Source: Prochlorococcus marinus CUG1415 (GTDB lineage Bacteria; Cyanobacteriota; Cyanobacteriia; PCC-6307; Cyanobiaceae). Taken from it: a stretch of 64,000 nucleotides of DNA. A model generated the notes under the pieces. That model was not told the origin of the DNA. It saw only the letters and a list, made by a program, of their open reading frames with translations, and made no database searches. Each line of letters begins with the position of its first letter. The first letter of the stretch is position 1. The position numbers and the translations under genes are program-made. Where the stretch lies: positions 603,870 to 667,869 of the forward strand of contig NZ_JAAORL010000002.1 of assembly GCF_017696015.1 (NCBI RefSeq), written 5' to 3'. Below are positions 46,402-55,574 of this stretch, piece by piece.

Positions 46402-47484
46402 ATGAAAAGCTTAAAAGAAAATTCTCAGAAAATACACTTAGTTATTATTGGATCAGGAATTATTGGAAAATTTAACGCCTTAGAATTATCAGAATTAGGT
46501 TTTCAGATAACAATAATAGATCCATCTCAACTCCAAAATAGTAGCAATGCAGCTTTAGGCTTACTAATGGGTAATATGTATCAAAAAAGAAGAGGTAGAA
46601 GTTGGGATCTCAGGAAGCAAAGCATTGAATTATGGCCAAAATGGATTGCATTCCTGCAAAAATTTAATAATGAATTAAATATCGAAAAACCATTAATACA
46701 ACTAACTACGAATGAAAGAAAGTTTAAAAAATTAGAGAAATTTATTTATGAAAATAATGATATAAACTTAAGAATTCTAGAAAAAGACTCAATATTTATC
46801 CAAAATATAAATAAAGCCTTCCAAACAAAAAATATAAAAGGAATGATTTCCTTAAAGGATGGAAGAATAAATGCTATGTCGTTACTCAAAACGTTAGATA
46901 AATATCTAAAAGATAAAAAAATAAATTTTTTAGAAGAAGAAATAATAAAAATAAGAAAATTAAACAATCATTGGATTTCTACAACAAGAAACAATAAAAG
47001 CATCAAGTCTGACATGGTTATTTTGTGTAATTCTCTAAAAGCGGTTGATTTAATAGATAACCTATCTCACAACATCAAATTAAAACCTGTTTTAGGCCAA
47101 GCTATAGAAGTTGAAATAAATGAGGCAGAAGTTGATTTATTATCCCTTCCAAAACAATTCAATATAGATGGTAAAAATATAATTCCAAAATCAAAAAATA
47201 AGCTCATTATTGGTTCAACTGACGAATATTGTACTAGGCCAGAAGAGAATACATTCGAAAAACTCACAAATTTTCTCGATAAACAACCAAGTTGGCTTAC
47301 GAAAGGTAAAATTTCTAAAAAATGGTACGGAATAAGATCAAAACCTGATGGGGAGCCTTCACCAATAATGAAAAACTTAGAGAATGGATTAATTATATGT
47401 ACAGGTTTTTATAAAAATGGAATTTTACTTGCTCCTGCTTGTTCTAAATGGGTTGCCAATGAAATTAAAAATTATCTGTCCTAA
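46402..47484 (+). CDS. FAD-dependent amine oxidase, ThiO/DadA-like
   Basis: The 360-residue protein has the FAD dinucleotide motif [19 protein letters not shown] (residues 15-33) and the C-terminal D-amino-acid oxidase pattern ([29 protein letters not shown]). It may be glycine oxidase (ThiO), which would give the iminoacetate used by ThiG, or another D-amino-acid-type oxidase. The gene is separate from thiG. It overlaps the dnaK stop by 4 bp (convergent) and is divergent from purU. Confidence 0.78.
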   Translation: MKSLKENSQKIHLVIIGSGIIGKFNALELSELGFQITIIDPSQLQNSSNAALGLLMGNMYQKRRGRSWDLRKQSIELWPKWIAFLQKFNNELNIEKPLIQLTTNERKFKKLEKFIYENNDINLRILEKDSIFIQNINKAFQTKNIKGMISLKDGRINAMSLLKTLDKYLKDKKINFLEEEIIKIRKLNNHWISTTRNNKSIKSDMVILCNSLKAVDLIDNLSHNIKLKPVLGQAIEVEINEAEVDLLSLPKQFNIDGKNIIPKSKNKLIIGSTDEYCTRPEENTFEKLTNFLDKQPSWLTKGKISKKWYGIRSKPDGEPSPIMKNLENGLIICTGFYKNGILLAPACSKWVANEIKNYLS

Positions 47485-49388
47485 TCTTTTGTTTCAGTAA
47501 AGTCTGCATCGATTACATCATCTCCACCTTTTTCATTTGAATCATTTTGATCAGGTCCTCCCGCTGAGCCTGGTGAAGGAGGCTGATTACCAGGTTGCTG
47601 ATAAACAGATGAACCAACTGCATAAAGTTCTTGCTGAAGTTCCTCAAGAAGTTTTTTCATTGATTCATAATCTTCTTTTGAAGTTGCCTCTTTTAAAGCA
47701 TTACTTTTTTCTTCAACCTTGGACTTTGCTGCAGCATCAATTTTGTCTCCCAGTTCACCAAGTTGCTTTTCTGTCTGATATACAAGTGTTTCAGCTTGAT
47801 TTTTTAAATCAATTTTTTCTCTTTTTTCTTTATCTGCGGATGCATTTGATTCAGCATCTTTTACCATTTTGTCTACTTCATTATCAGATAGAGTGGAAGC
47901 ACCAGTGATAGAAATACTTTGCTCTTTACCACTTCCCTTGTCTTTAGCAGTAACACTAAGAATACCATTTGCATCTATATCAAATGTAACTTCAATTTGG
48001 GGCACACCTCTTGGAGCTGAAGGGATACCATCCAATCTAAAAGTTCCTAAACTTTTATTATCAGAGGCCATTTCTCTTTCACCTTGTAAAACATGTATTT
48101 CTACATTTGTTTGACCGTCAACAGCAGTTGAATATGTTTCAGCTTTCTTCGTAGGGACTGTAGTATTTCGATTTATCATTTTTGTCATTACTCCCCCCAA
48201 AGTCTCTACACCTAAAGAAAGTGGAGTTACATCAAGCAACAATATATCTTTTACCTCTCCTGCTAGAACTCCTCCCTGAATTGCAGCTCCAACAGCTACT
48301 ACCTCATCAGGATTAACAGTTTGATTTGGTTCTTTACCTATTATTTTTTTTACTAAATCTAAAACAGCAGGTATTCTAGATGAGCCTCCCACCATTACAA
48401 CCTCATCAATTTCAGTAGTAGAAATTTTTGCATCGCTTATAGCTCTCTCAACTGGGGTCTTACACCTATCAATTAAAGAAGCGGCTAATTCCTCAAACTT
48501 TGCTCTAGTGAGGTTCAAATCCAAATGCTTTGGCCCTTCAGGTGTCGCTGTAATAAAAGGTAAATTTATTTCACTTTGGGTAGCATTTGAAAGCTCAATT
48601 TTTGCTTTTTCTGCTGCCTCAGTCAATCTTTGTAAAGCTTGCTTATCTTGTCTAAGGTCGATTCCCTCATTTGATTTAAAAGTACTAGCTAAGTGATCTA
48701 CGATACATCTATCAAAATCATCACCACCTAAATGTGTATCTCCAGATGTAGAGAGAACTTCAGTTACTCCATCACCAGCTTCAATAACTGAAACGTCAAA
48801 TGTTCCTCCCCCTAAATCAAAAACAAGAATTTTTTCATTTTCTTTATCCAAACCATATGCTAGAGCTGCTGCAGTTGGCTCATTGACAATTCTGAGAACT
48901 TCTAAACCTGCGATCTTTCCTGCATCTTTTGTAGCCTGTCTTTGAGAGTCATTAAAATAAGCTGGAACTGTAATAACAGCCTGCGTAACTTTTTCACCAA
49001 GGTATTTACCCGCATCATCTGCCAACTTTCTTAAAATTTGAGAACTGACCTCTTCAGGAGAAAACTGTTTATCCAAAATAGGACACTTTAATTTCACACT
49101 AGAACCAGATTTTTCAACAGAGTAACTAACTTCTTTGGATTCTTCATTAACTTCATCTACTCGTCTACCAACAAAACGCTTTGCAGAATAAAACGTATTT
49201 TCAGGATTCATAACCGCTTGTCTTTTTGCGATTTGTCCAACAAGCTGATCTTGATTTTTTGTATATGCAACAACTGATGGAGTAGTTCTGAAACCTTCAG
49301 CATTTGCTATTACAGTAGGTTTACCACCTTCCATTACAGCGACACAACTATTAGTTGTTCCTAAATCGATTCCTACAACCTTCCCCAT
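47481..49388 (-). CDS. dnaK: Chaperone protein DnaK (Hsp70)
   Basis: DnaK is the ATP-dependent Hsp70 chaperone. The frame is open to an ATG at 49418, but the conserved start is [19 protein letters not shown], so 49388 is used, giving 635 residues. Nucleotide-binding segments include [13 protein letters not shown] and the [12 protein letters not shown] loop; the substrate domain starts [16 protein letters not shown]. The C-terminal tail is acidic and Gly/Gln/Pro-rich. Cyanobacteria have several dnaK paralogues; the [14 protein letters not shown] start is typical of the main (DnaK2-type) one. No CIRCE element is seen upstream. Confidence 0.96.
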   Translation of the reverse strand: MGKVVGIDLGTTNSCVAVMEGGKPTVIANAEGFRTTPSVVAYTKNQDQLVGQIAKRQAVMNPENTFYSAKRFVGRRVDEVNEESKEVSYSVEKSGSSVKLKCPILDKQFSPEEVSSQILRKLADDAGKYLGEKVTQAVITVPAYFNDSQRQATKDAGKIAGLEVLRIVNEPTAAALAYGLDKENEKILVFDLGGGTFDVSVIEAGDGVTEVLSTSGDTHLGGDDFDRCIVDHLASTFKSNEGIDLRQDKQALQRLTEAAEKAKIELSNATQSEINLPFITATPEGPKHLDLNLTRAKFEELAASLIDRCKTPVERAISDAKISTTEIDEVVMVGGSSRIPAVLDLVKKIIGKEPNQTVNPDEVVAVGAAIQGGVLAGEVKDILLLDVTPLSLGVETLGGVMTKMINRNTTVPTKKAETYSTAVDGQTNVEIHVLQGEREMASDNKSLGTFRLDGIPSAPRGVPQIEVTFDIDANGILSVTAKDKGSGKEQSISITGASTLSDNEVDKMVKDAESNASADKEKREKIDLKNQAETLVYQTEKQLGELGDKIDAAAKSKVEEKSNALKEATSKEDYESMKKLLEELQQELYAVGSSVYQQPGNQPPSPGSAGGPDQNDSNEKGGDDVIDADFTETKD

Positions 49389-49450
49389 GGGTAAATTCTC
49401 GTATTTTATATTCTCCATAATCGGTCATCGGCGTCATTATTGTTACTCAA

Positions 49451-49474
49451 GGACGGGGTGTGGTTCCCGAACAG
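49451..49474. promoter_or_regulatory. G+C-rich block between dnaK and aroE
   Basis: In the divergent dnaK/aroE spacer, GGACGGGGTGTGGTTCCCGA (49451-49470) is markedly richer in G+C than its surroundings. CGGG (54-57) can pair with CCCG (66-69) across an 8-base loop. No known heat-shock element is recognised; it could be a protein-binding site or leader structure. Confidence 0.35.
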
Positions 49475-49505
49475 ATCTTTATTTTTTAAGGAAAAAATTC
49501 TAAAC

Positions 49506-50366
49506 ATGATTTCAAGTAAGACATCTTTTATTGCATTAATAGGCAATCCAGTAAGTCATTCCTTGTCACCGATTATGCAAAATGCTGCCCTTCAATATTT
49601 AGGCCTCGATTTAATTTATATTGCTATACCTTGCAAAGATGAAGATCTAGAATTAGTTCTGAATTCTTTAAAAAAAATTAATTGCAAAGGTTTAAATATT
49701 ACAATTCCCCATAAAGAAAAAGTATGTAACCTCTGTAGTGAAATTTCCCCGATTGCAAGGAAACTGAAAGCAATTAATACTCTAAAATTAAATACTGAAA
49801 AAGAATGGAGCGCAACTAATACTGATGTAGAAGGATTTATTTATCCGTTAAAAAAATTAAACTTAACAAAAAAGAAATCGATTGTTCTTGGCTCGGGCGG
49901 TGCAGCACGATCTGTTATTCAAGGATTAATAAATTTAAATCTTTCAAGAATTTCAGTAGTATCACGGAACAAACCATCACTAGATGAACTGATAAAAAAT
50001 TTTGACAATCAAATTGAACTTCAGGGTTTGTTAAATAATGATAATCAAGCTCAAAATTTAATTGAAGAAGCAGATTTAATTGTAAATACAACACCCGTAG
50101 GAATGAAAACAGCTAAACATGAAATGAATATATTGCCATATGGGGAGTCTTTTTGGAGATCTCTTAACTCAAAAACAATTGTTTATGATTTAATTTATAA
50201 TCCTGCTCCAACTCATCTATTGAAATTTAGCGCCAACAGAGGATGCATGACTATCGATGGTTTGCAAATGCTTGTTGCTCAGGGATTGAAATCATTATCA
50301 TTTTGGACAAATGGCTTAGAGGTACCTTTTCATATTATGAATGACGCACTCAAAAATTATCTTTAA
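49506..50366 (+). CDS. aroE: Shikimate dehydrogenase
   Basis: AroE reduces 3-dehydroshikimate to shikimate with NADPH. From ATG 49506 the protein has 286 residues and starts MISSKTSFIALIGNPVSHSLSPIMQN; an open frame upstream to 49440 is not used. The substrate lysine is in NITIPHKE, NADP-binding is GSGGAARS, and the C-terminal GLQMLVAQG is typical. It is one of several chorismate-pathway genes in this window. Confidence 0.95.
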   Translation: MISSKTSFIALIGNPVSHSLSPIMQNAALQYLGLDLIYIAIPCKDEDLELVLNSLKKINCKGLNITIPHKEKVCNLCSEISPIARKLKAINTLKLNTEKEWSATNTDVEGFIYPLKKLNLTKKKSIVLGSGGAARSVIQGLINLNLSRISVVSRNKPSLDELIKNFDNQIELQGLLNNDNQAQNLIEEADLIVNTTPVGMKTAKHEMNILPYGESFWRSLNSKTIVYDLIYNPAPTHLLKFSANRGCMTIDGLQMLVAQGLKSLSFWTNGLEVPFHIMNDALKNYL

Positions 50367-50471
50367 AATAAATGATGCTAATGTTCAAGGAAATGCACAT
50401 TATGATGTATCGTTAAAGATGAACAGACGCTCATCACATAAATTTATGAGCCAAAGACCTTGTCTGAAACT

Positions 50472-50933
50472 ATGAACGATCAACAATCTTATTACGAAAC
50501 CATGTACATCCTCCGCCCAGATATTGCGGAAGATGAAGTAACTAACCACATTGACAATTACAATAAGCTTTTAGAAGAATTTGGCGGTACCATCCTCGAT
50601 AGTCAAATGAGGGGTAAAAGAAGATTAGCCTATCAAATAGCAAAACATAGAGAAGGTATTTACGTCCAACTAAGTCATCAAGGTGATGGACAACATATTT
50701 TCAAAATTGAAAAAGCAATGAGACTTAGTGAAGATGTTATAAGATACATGACCGTTAAACAAGAAGGACCTTTGCCAACTCCAAGACCTTCTACTAAGAG
50801 TGCAACTCAAGGAGATGATAAAGAGAATAAAGAAACTAAAGTTGAATCTAAGGAAAAACAACCACTAGAAAGCGCGAATACTTCAACTTCGGGACAAGAT
50901 GATACTGAAACTAAAAAAAATGCAGAATCTTAA
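50472..50933 (+). CDS. rpsF: 30S ribosomal protein S6
   Basis: S6 binds the central domain of the small subunit with S18. The 153-residue product begins [23 protein letters not shown] 50472 is preferred to a TTG four codons upstream. [20 protein letters not shown] is the S6 core. About 50 acidic and serine-rich residues extend the C-terminus beyond the S6 domain. The stop is 3 bp from the convergent argG stop. Confidence 0.96.
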   Translation: MNDQQSYYETMYILRPDIAEDEVTNHIDNYNKLLEEFGGTILDSQMRGKRRLAYQIAKHREGIYVQLSHQGDGQHIFKIEKAMRLSEDVIRYMTVKQEGPLPTPRPSTKSATQGDDKENKETKVESKEKQPLESANTSTSGQDDTETKKNAES

Positions 50934-50936
50934 ATA

Positions 50937-52151
50937 TTAATCTTTTGTTTTTGAATTTAACTCAGCCCATATTTTATTCGACATGCCCCACATATAAATA
51001 AAACCCTCTGCTAGAGAATGATTAAAAACATCGTCTTTGCTATACGTTGCCAAATCTTCCCTGTAAAGTGAATTATTTTCCGAAATTCTCCCAATTACTA
51101 TTGCGTTCCCCTTATGAAGTCTAATCTTTACTCTTCCATTAACTGAAGTTTGAGTCGATGAAATAAATGCATCTAAACTATCTTTAAGAGGTCCAAACCA
51201 AAAACCTTGATAGACTAATTGACCCCATTTTTTTTCCACTATTCCTTTAAAGTCAACAACATCTGGGTTTAATGTAATACTCTCTAATTCTTTGTGAGCT
51301 TTGATTAAAAGTAAGAGGCCAGGTGTTTCATATATCTCTCTACTTTTAATTCCTACTACTCGATCTTCAATCATATCTATTCTTCCAAAACCATATTTAC
51401 CTGCAAGATCATTAGCTTTTTGAATAATCTCTAATGGTGTTAAAAATTCATCATTAATTCCAACTGGAAAACCATTCTTAAAAACAATTTCTATATCTTG
51501 AGGGGAATCGGGTGAATTATCAATTGATGATGTCATCGCAAATATATCTTCAGGTGCTTCTTGCATTGGGTCTTCTAAAATCCCCGCTTCAATACTCCTA
51601 CCTAGTAAGTTAACGTCTATTGAATATGGTGATTTTTTTGATACTGGTGCAGGAATACCAAATTTTTCTCCATAAACTATTGCCTCCTCCCTACTCATAT
51701 TCCACTCCCTTGCAGGAGTAATTATTTTCAAATCAGGGCCTAAAGCATTAATTGCTAAATCAAATCGAACTTGATCATTGCCTTTACCAGTACATCCATG
51801 AGCTACTCCATCCGCATTAAGCTCTCGAGCAATATTTACGAGATTTTCAGCAATTAAAGGCCTTGCAAGAGCTGTAGATAAAGGATATTTATCTAAATAT
51901 AATGCATTTGCTCTAATAGCTGGAAAAGCGTATCTCTCAACAAAACTATTAACTAAATTTCCAACGATTGATTGAGATGCACCAGAATTTAAAGCTTTTT
52001 GCCTAATAAGTTCTAAATCCTCGCCTTGTCCAAGATCTGCTACAAAAGTAACCACTTCTGAAATTCCATATTCATTCTTTAAATATGGAATACAAACGCT
52101 CGTATCTACCCCGCCAGAATAAGCTAGTACAACTTTTTTTACCTGCTGCAT
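50937..52151 (-). CDS. argG: Argininosuccinate synthase
   Basis: ArgG joins citrulline and aspartate with ATP. The 404-residue protein has the PP-loop [18 protein letters not shown] (residues 7-24), [14 protein letters not shown], and the segment [19 protein letters not shown]. The length is standard. It is convergent with rpsF at 3 bp and is preceded by a short membrane protein gene on the same strand (36 bp). Confidence 0.97.
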   Translation of the reverse strand: MQQVKKVVLAYSGGVDTSVCIPYLKNEYGISEVVTFVADLGQGEDLELIRQKALNSGASQSIVGNLVNSFVERYAFPAIRANALYLDKYPLSTALARPLIAENLVNIARELNADGVAHGCTGKGNDQVRFDLAINALGPDLKIITPAREWNMSREEAIVYGEKFGIPAPVSKKSPYSIDVNLLGRSIEAGILEDPMQEAPEDIFAMTSSIDNSPDSPQDIEIVFKNGFPVGINDEFLTPLEIIQKANDLAGKYGFGRIDMIEDRVVGIKSREIYETPGLLLLIKAHKELESITLNPDVVDFKGIVEKKWGQLVYQGFWFGPLKDSLDAFISSTQTSVNGRVKIRLHKGNAIVIGRISENNSLYREDLATYSKDDVFNHSLAEGFIYMWGMSNKIWAELNSKTKD

Positions 52152-52187
52152 CTAAATTTGCTCCATAAATTTAAATTTTTGACGTAA

Positions 52188-52382
52188 TTAAGAATTTGAA
52201 AACTTATTAAAAACTAATATTATTGTAACTAAAAGAGCTGGGCCAAAAACTAATAACAAGATAAGAAAGTTATTAATTATTAAAACATTAGGATTCAAGT
52301 AACCAATAAGTTTAAATAATCCAGACAAAAACAATGAAATTAGCCAGATAAAAACGTATTTTAAATTTGCTTTATCAAACAA
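52188..52382 (-). CDS. Small membrane protein, 64 residues
   Basis: The product has two hydrophobic segments (about residues 8-26 and 33-58) and short charged ends, so it is probably a two-helix membrane protein. The start is TTG (52380-52382); no ATG exists and an in-frame stop lies six codons upstream. It is upstream of argG on the same strand and divergent from the DUF3134 gene, with 53 bp between. No family is recognised. Confidence 0.55.
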   Translation of the reverse strand: MFDKANLKYVFIWLISLFLSGLFKLIGYLNPNVLIINNFLILLLVFGPALLVTIILVFNKFSNS

Positions 52383-52435
52383 AGTTTTTCGTGTGCACTA
52401 TTATGTATTATCTTATATATAGAACATAACATTTA

Positions 52436-52714
52436 ATGGACTCAAATAAACTAAAACTTAGATTAAACGATATTTCTGAAGTCAACCCTGCTTTAACTTG
52501 CTACCTCAGAGATGATCCAGCTCCTGTTTTGCCATTAAGAGATGAACCTGATCTGCTATCTTGGCTTGAAAATACAGGAAGACTTGTTACGGAAAAAGAC
52601 GGAGATTCACAAGAGATTAGTACAATAGAAGAAGAAGAACTTTCAGCGCTGATGGGAGAAAAAGAAGATTATAAGACTGAAGAAGACCCTTCAGAAGATG
52701 ATTGGGAAGATTAA
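52436..52714 (+). CDS. DUF3134 protein
   Basis: The 92-residue acidic protein begins MDSNKLKLRLNDISEVNPAL and has PVLPLRDEPDLLSWLENTGRL, the DUF3134 signature seen in cyanobacteria, then an acidic Glu/Asp-rich tail ending DPSEDDWED. Its function is unknown. Its last 17 bases overlap the start of mraY, so the two may be translationally coupled. Confidence 0.85.
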   Translation: MDSNKLKLRLNDISEVNPALTCYLRDDPAPVLPLRDEPDLLSWLENTGRLVTEKDGDSQEISTIEEEELSALMGEKEDYKTEEDPSEDDWED

Positions 52715-53774
52715 AAAGTTTAACTTTGAATCGTTATTAATATTAATTATTTTTTCATTAATAGTAACCTCCTATTTTTTTAAAAATTTTATTCTTATAG
52801 GAGTTTTCATACTATTTTTTTTTATATCTTTATATACAACAAAGAATGGTCTAGAAATAATCAGAAAATTAAATTTACTTCAAAATATTAGAACTGAAGG
52901 TCCTTCTAATCACTATAAAAAAAGTGATACCCCAACAATGGGCGGGATCTTTATGATAGTCCCTTTTTTAATTTTTCTTTTGATAATAACTATAAATTTA
53001 GGTTCTCTACAATTATTTCTTTTATTACTGACTATTTTTGGTTTCTTTATTACAGGGTTTTTAGATGATTATTTGAGTATTAAAAACAAAGAAAATACAG
53101 GTTTAAAAACAAAAGAAAAATTTATTATACAAAGTTTTATCTCAATAATTTTTATATTATTAGCCTATGAAAAAAATTTAATAAATCCATTAATAACAGT
53201 ATCTGACTCCTGGGGAATAAATATGAGTATTTTTATATTGCCAATTTCTTTTTTAGTACTAGTTGGCTTAAGTAATTCAGTAAATTTGACTGATGGACTA
53301 GATGGATTAGCAGCTGGATGCAGTGGGATTGTCTTTTATGGATTAGGAACAGAAATATTAATGAAAGACAAGCAAGAACTTTTTGTTTTTAGTATCCTAT
53401 GTTATTCAATGTGTGGCATATGCTTAGGATTTATCAAGTACAATAGTTATCCTGCAAAAATATTTATGGGTGACACAGGATCTCTAAGTATTGGCGCTAT
53501 TCTGGGTTCTATAGCGTTATTAACCGATAGCGTTTTTACCTTATCTATTTTCTCAGGAATATTTATTGTTGAATCATTATCAGTAATGATTCAAGTAGGT
53601 TTTTTTAAAATTACAAAAAAATTATTTCACAAAGGTAAACGCATATTTTTAATGGCTCCACTACACCACCATTTTGAACTTAAAGGAGTTAAGGAACAAA
53701 AAATAGTTGAAAATTTTTGGAAAATCAACATTTTACTTGTAATTTTAGGTATAGTTTTAAAAATCAATCTTTAA
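52698..53774 (+). CDS. mraY: Phospho-N-acetylmuramoyl-pentapeptide transferase MraY
   Basis: MraY links the UDP-MurNAc-pentapeptide to undecaprenyl phosphate, forming lipid I at the cytoplasmic membrane. The 358-residue protein has about ten membrane segments and the catalytic motifs GFLDDYLSIKNKENTG (DDxxK-type), NLTDGLDGLA and PLHHHFEL. DTPTMGGIF is conserved. It lies outside a dcw cluster here. It overlaps the DUF3134 gene by 17 bp. Confidence 0.96.
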   Translation: MIGKIKKFNFESLLILIIFSLIVTSYFFKNFILIGVFILFFFISLYTTKNGLEIIRKLNLLQNIRTEGPSNHYKKSDTPTMGGIFMIVPFLIFLLIITINLGSLQLFLLLLTIFGFFITGFLDDYLSIKNKENTGLKTKEKFIIQSFISIIFILLAYEKNLINPLITVSDSWGINMSIFILPISFLVLVGLSNSVNLTDGLDGLAAGCSGIVFYGLGTEILMKDKQELFVFSILCYSMCGICLGFIKYNSYPAKIFMGDTGSLSIGAILGSIALLTDSVFTLSIFSGIFIVESLSVMIQVGFFKITKKLFHKGKRIFLMAPLHHHFELKGVKEQKIVENFWKINILLVILGIVLKINL

Positions 53775-53784
53775 AAAATTTGTT

Positions 53785-54030
53785 ATGAGTTTTTTTACAT
53801 GGAAAGATAATGGATTAACAAGTGACTGCTCAAGTCTTGATGCAATGGCATCAAGATTTGAAGAAACTGCTAACTTAATGAAAAAACTATCTAAGAAGGG
53901 CTTCAAACTAAAGAAAACTTATAACAATCAAATAATTCTTCACCCTGATCCTAAAATATTTGATCAATGGGGTTTTATAAGTGAAGAACTTCCTTTTAAA
54001 CAACTCTGTTTAATATCGGATGAAGAATAA
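53785..54030 (+). CDS. Small conserved-type hypothetical protein, 81 residues
   Basis: The product starts MSFFTWKDNGLTSDCSSLDA and contains LASRFEETANLMKKL-like amphipathic helix sequence (MASRFEETANLMKKLSKKGF), ending FKQLCLISDEE. No known domain is recognised. It begins 10 bp after mraY. Its 3' 67 bp are read in antisense as the C-terminal tail of the sucrose-phosphate synthase, an unusually deep convergent overlap. Confidence 0.7.
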   Translation: MSFFTWKDNGLTSDCSSLDAMASRFEETANLMKKLSKKGFKLKKTYNNQIILHPDPKIFDQWGFISEELPFKQLCLISDEE

Positions 54031-55373
54031 TTATTTGACCTTGCAAGCTCTTCTGTGAGTATTGATAAATAATTGCGTACATGAGTATTCCAACTAAAGT
54101 GCCTATTAACACCCTCAATTCCATTTCTGCTCCACAATTTCCACTGATTATTGTTAGAAATTCCTTTTTCAAGAAGGACTTTAAACTCATTAATATCAGT
54201 AACATCTACTAGAAGTCCATTTTCACATTTTGAGCGAATTTCTTTTGGACCTCCATCATTTGTTGATATTATTGGCAATCCACATGAAGAAGCTTCAAGA
54301 AGGGTTAAACCAAAAGGCTCTGTTAAAGCTGGATTTACAAATACACCCCCTCTGCTAGCAGCCCACCTATATAAAGAAGGTATCTGACTTGGAAGATGCT
54401 TTTTTGGATAAGCTACCTTTCCATACAAATTATATTTATCAATCGTTTCAAAAATATTTTGGAATACCTCTTTTTGTTGAGGATCCAGTTTTGAAGTGCT
54501 ATCTCGACAACCCAAAATCAAAATTAAATTAGTTTTTCTTTTTAATTTTTCAGATCTTCCGTATGCCTCAATCAAAGAAGGAATATTTTTTCTTCGTACA
54601 GCTCTAGAAATAGTCAATAATGGAGGTTTAGTAGAATCCTTTAGAAAAGGTTTCATTATATTGTCAATTTCAGCTGTCTCTGTTGTCGAGTGAATATGGT
54701 GAAACTTATTATGATCAACACCAGGCGGAATCACTTTTGCTTTGTCAGGTGAAAAAGAAGAATATTGGGAATATTGATAAACTGACTCTTGTTTAGTGCT
54801 TGTAACAACAATATCTGCGAACTTTAAAGCTTGTTCTTCTGCCTCAATTCTTGTACTTATGGAATAAAGCTTTTCGATTTGATTAGTTTTTAAACCAGTA
54901 TCAAGCAATTTCCTCTTTTTTTCTCTCCCTAAAGAATGACCAGTAAAAATAAGTGGAACGTTTAAAGATTTACTTAGTTTAACTCCTACATATCCAGCAT
55001 CTGCATAATGTGCATGAATAAAATTAGGCTTTTTATTTTTTTTATAATAAGAGATAAGGCTTTCAGTTAAATGATCTAAATAAGGCCAAAGCAATTCCTT
55101 TCTTAAATATTTATTAGGTCCAAATTGAAATCTTAAAATTCTAACTCCAGGTTCTACAAATTCTTCTTCTTGAGAATATTCATCGTCTACTTTAGAATCG
55201 TTGATTAAACGAGTTACTAAATCTACTTGGTCAACTTCTGAAGTATTAGCCAAACTTTTAACTAACTCTAAAACATATTGTGTTTGCCCTCCCGTATCTG
55301 CATCCCTGCCTAATTCAAGATTTTTAGAGCGTATAAGACCATGTAAATGTAAATGTAAAAATTTAAGTCTCAT
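53964..55373 (-). CDS. sps: Sucrose-phosphate synthase, single-domain (GT4)
   Basis: SPS makes sucrose 6-phosphate from UDP-glucose and fructose 6-phosphate; sucrose is a compatible solute. The 469-residue protein begins LHLHGLIRSKNLELGRDADTGGQTQYV and has the GT-B donor EX7E motif in NPALTEPFGLTLLEASSCGLP. A fused C-terminal sucrose-phosphate phosphatase, common in related marine cyanobacteria, is missing. About the last 21 residues (YSSSDIKQSCLKG onward) come from the antisense of the neighbouring gene, so the normal end seems to have been lost. Confidence 0.88.
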   Translation of the reverse strand: MRLKFLHLHLHGLIRSKNLELGRDADTGGQTQYVLELVKSLANTSEVDQVDLVTRLINDSKVDDEYSQEEEFVEPGVRILRFQFGPNKYLRKELLWPYLDHLTESLISYYKKNKKPNFIHAHYADAGYVGVKLSKSLNVPLIFTGHSLGREKKRKLLDTGLKTNQIEKLYSISTRIEAEEQALKFADIVVTSTKQESVYQYSQYSSFSPDKAKVIPPGVDHNKFHHIHSTTETAEIDNIMKPFLKDSTKPPLLTISRAVRRKNIPSLIEAYGRSEKLKRKTNLILILGCRDSTSKLDPQQKEVFQNIFETIDKYNLYGKVAYPKKHLPSQIPSLYRWAASRGGVFVNPALTEPFGLTLLEASSCGLPIISTNDGGPKEIRSKCENGLLVDVTDINEFKVLLEKGISNNNQWKLWSRNGIEGVNRHFSWNTHVRNYLSILTEELARSNNYSSSDIKQSCLKGSSSLIKPH

Positions 55374-55513
55374 TTAGCACATCCTCAGATCAACCGCTTT
55401 TAATACAAATAAGATGAATTCCCCAAGAAAATCTTAAGAAAGCATTATGATTTAAATTTTTTTTAAGTTCAAGAGTTTTTAAAAACCAGTTACTGCAGCT
55501 GTTTATACACCCT

Positions 55514-55537
55514 TGAGAAAGGATATCGCTTTTCTCA
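55514..55537. other. Hairpin in the sps/uvrA spacer
   Basis: TGAGAAA (55514-55520) pairs with TTTCTCA (55531-55537), and a G-C pair with one bulged T can extend it. It lies between the uvrA stop and the sps start, which are both minus strand. No T-run follows on that strand, so it is not a standard terminator; it could be a leader or trailer structure. The rest of this 200-bp spacer shows no gene. Confidence 0.4.
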
Positions 55538-55574
55538 GATAATTAAAAATACAAAGAAATGCAACAAAGATTTG

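Noticed and set aside
47537..48114. Long frames antisense to dnaK (123 and 81 codons)
   Set aside because: They are shadows of the DnaK frame, with Leu/Phe/His-rich composition and no domain.
49389..49505. CIRCE element upstream of dnaK
   Set aside because: No TTAGCACTC-N9-GAGTGCTAA-like repeat is present in the spacer.
55374..55382. Mini-ORF (ATG TGC TAA) directly before the sps ATG
   Set aside because: Two codons are too few to mean anything, and the GAGG before it is spaced correctly for the sps start itself.
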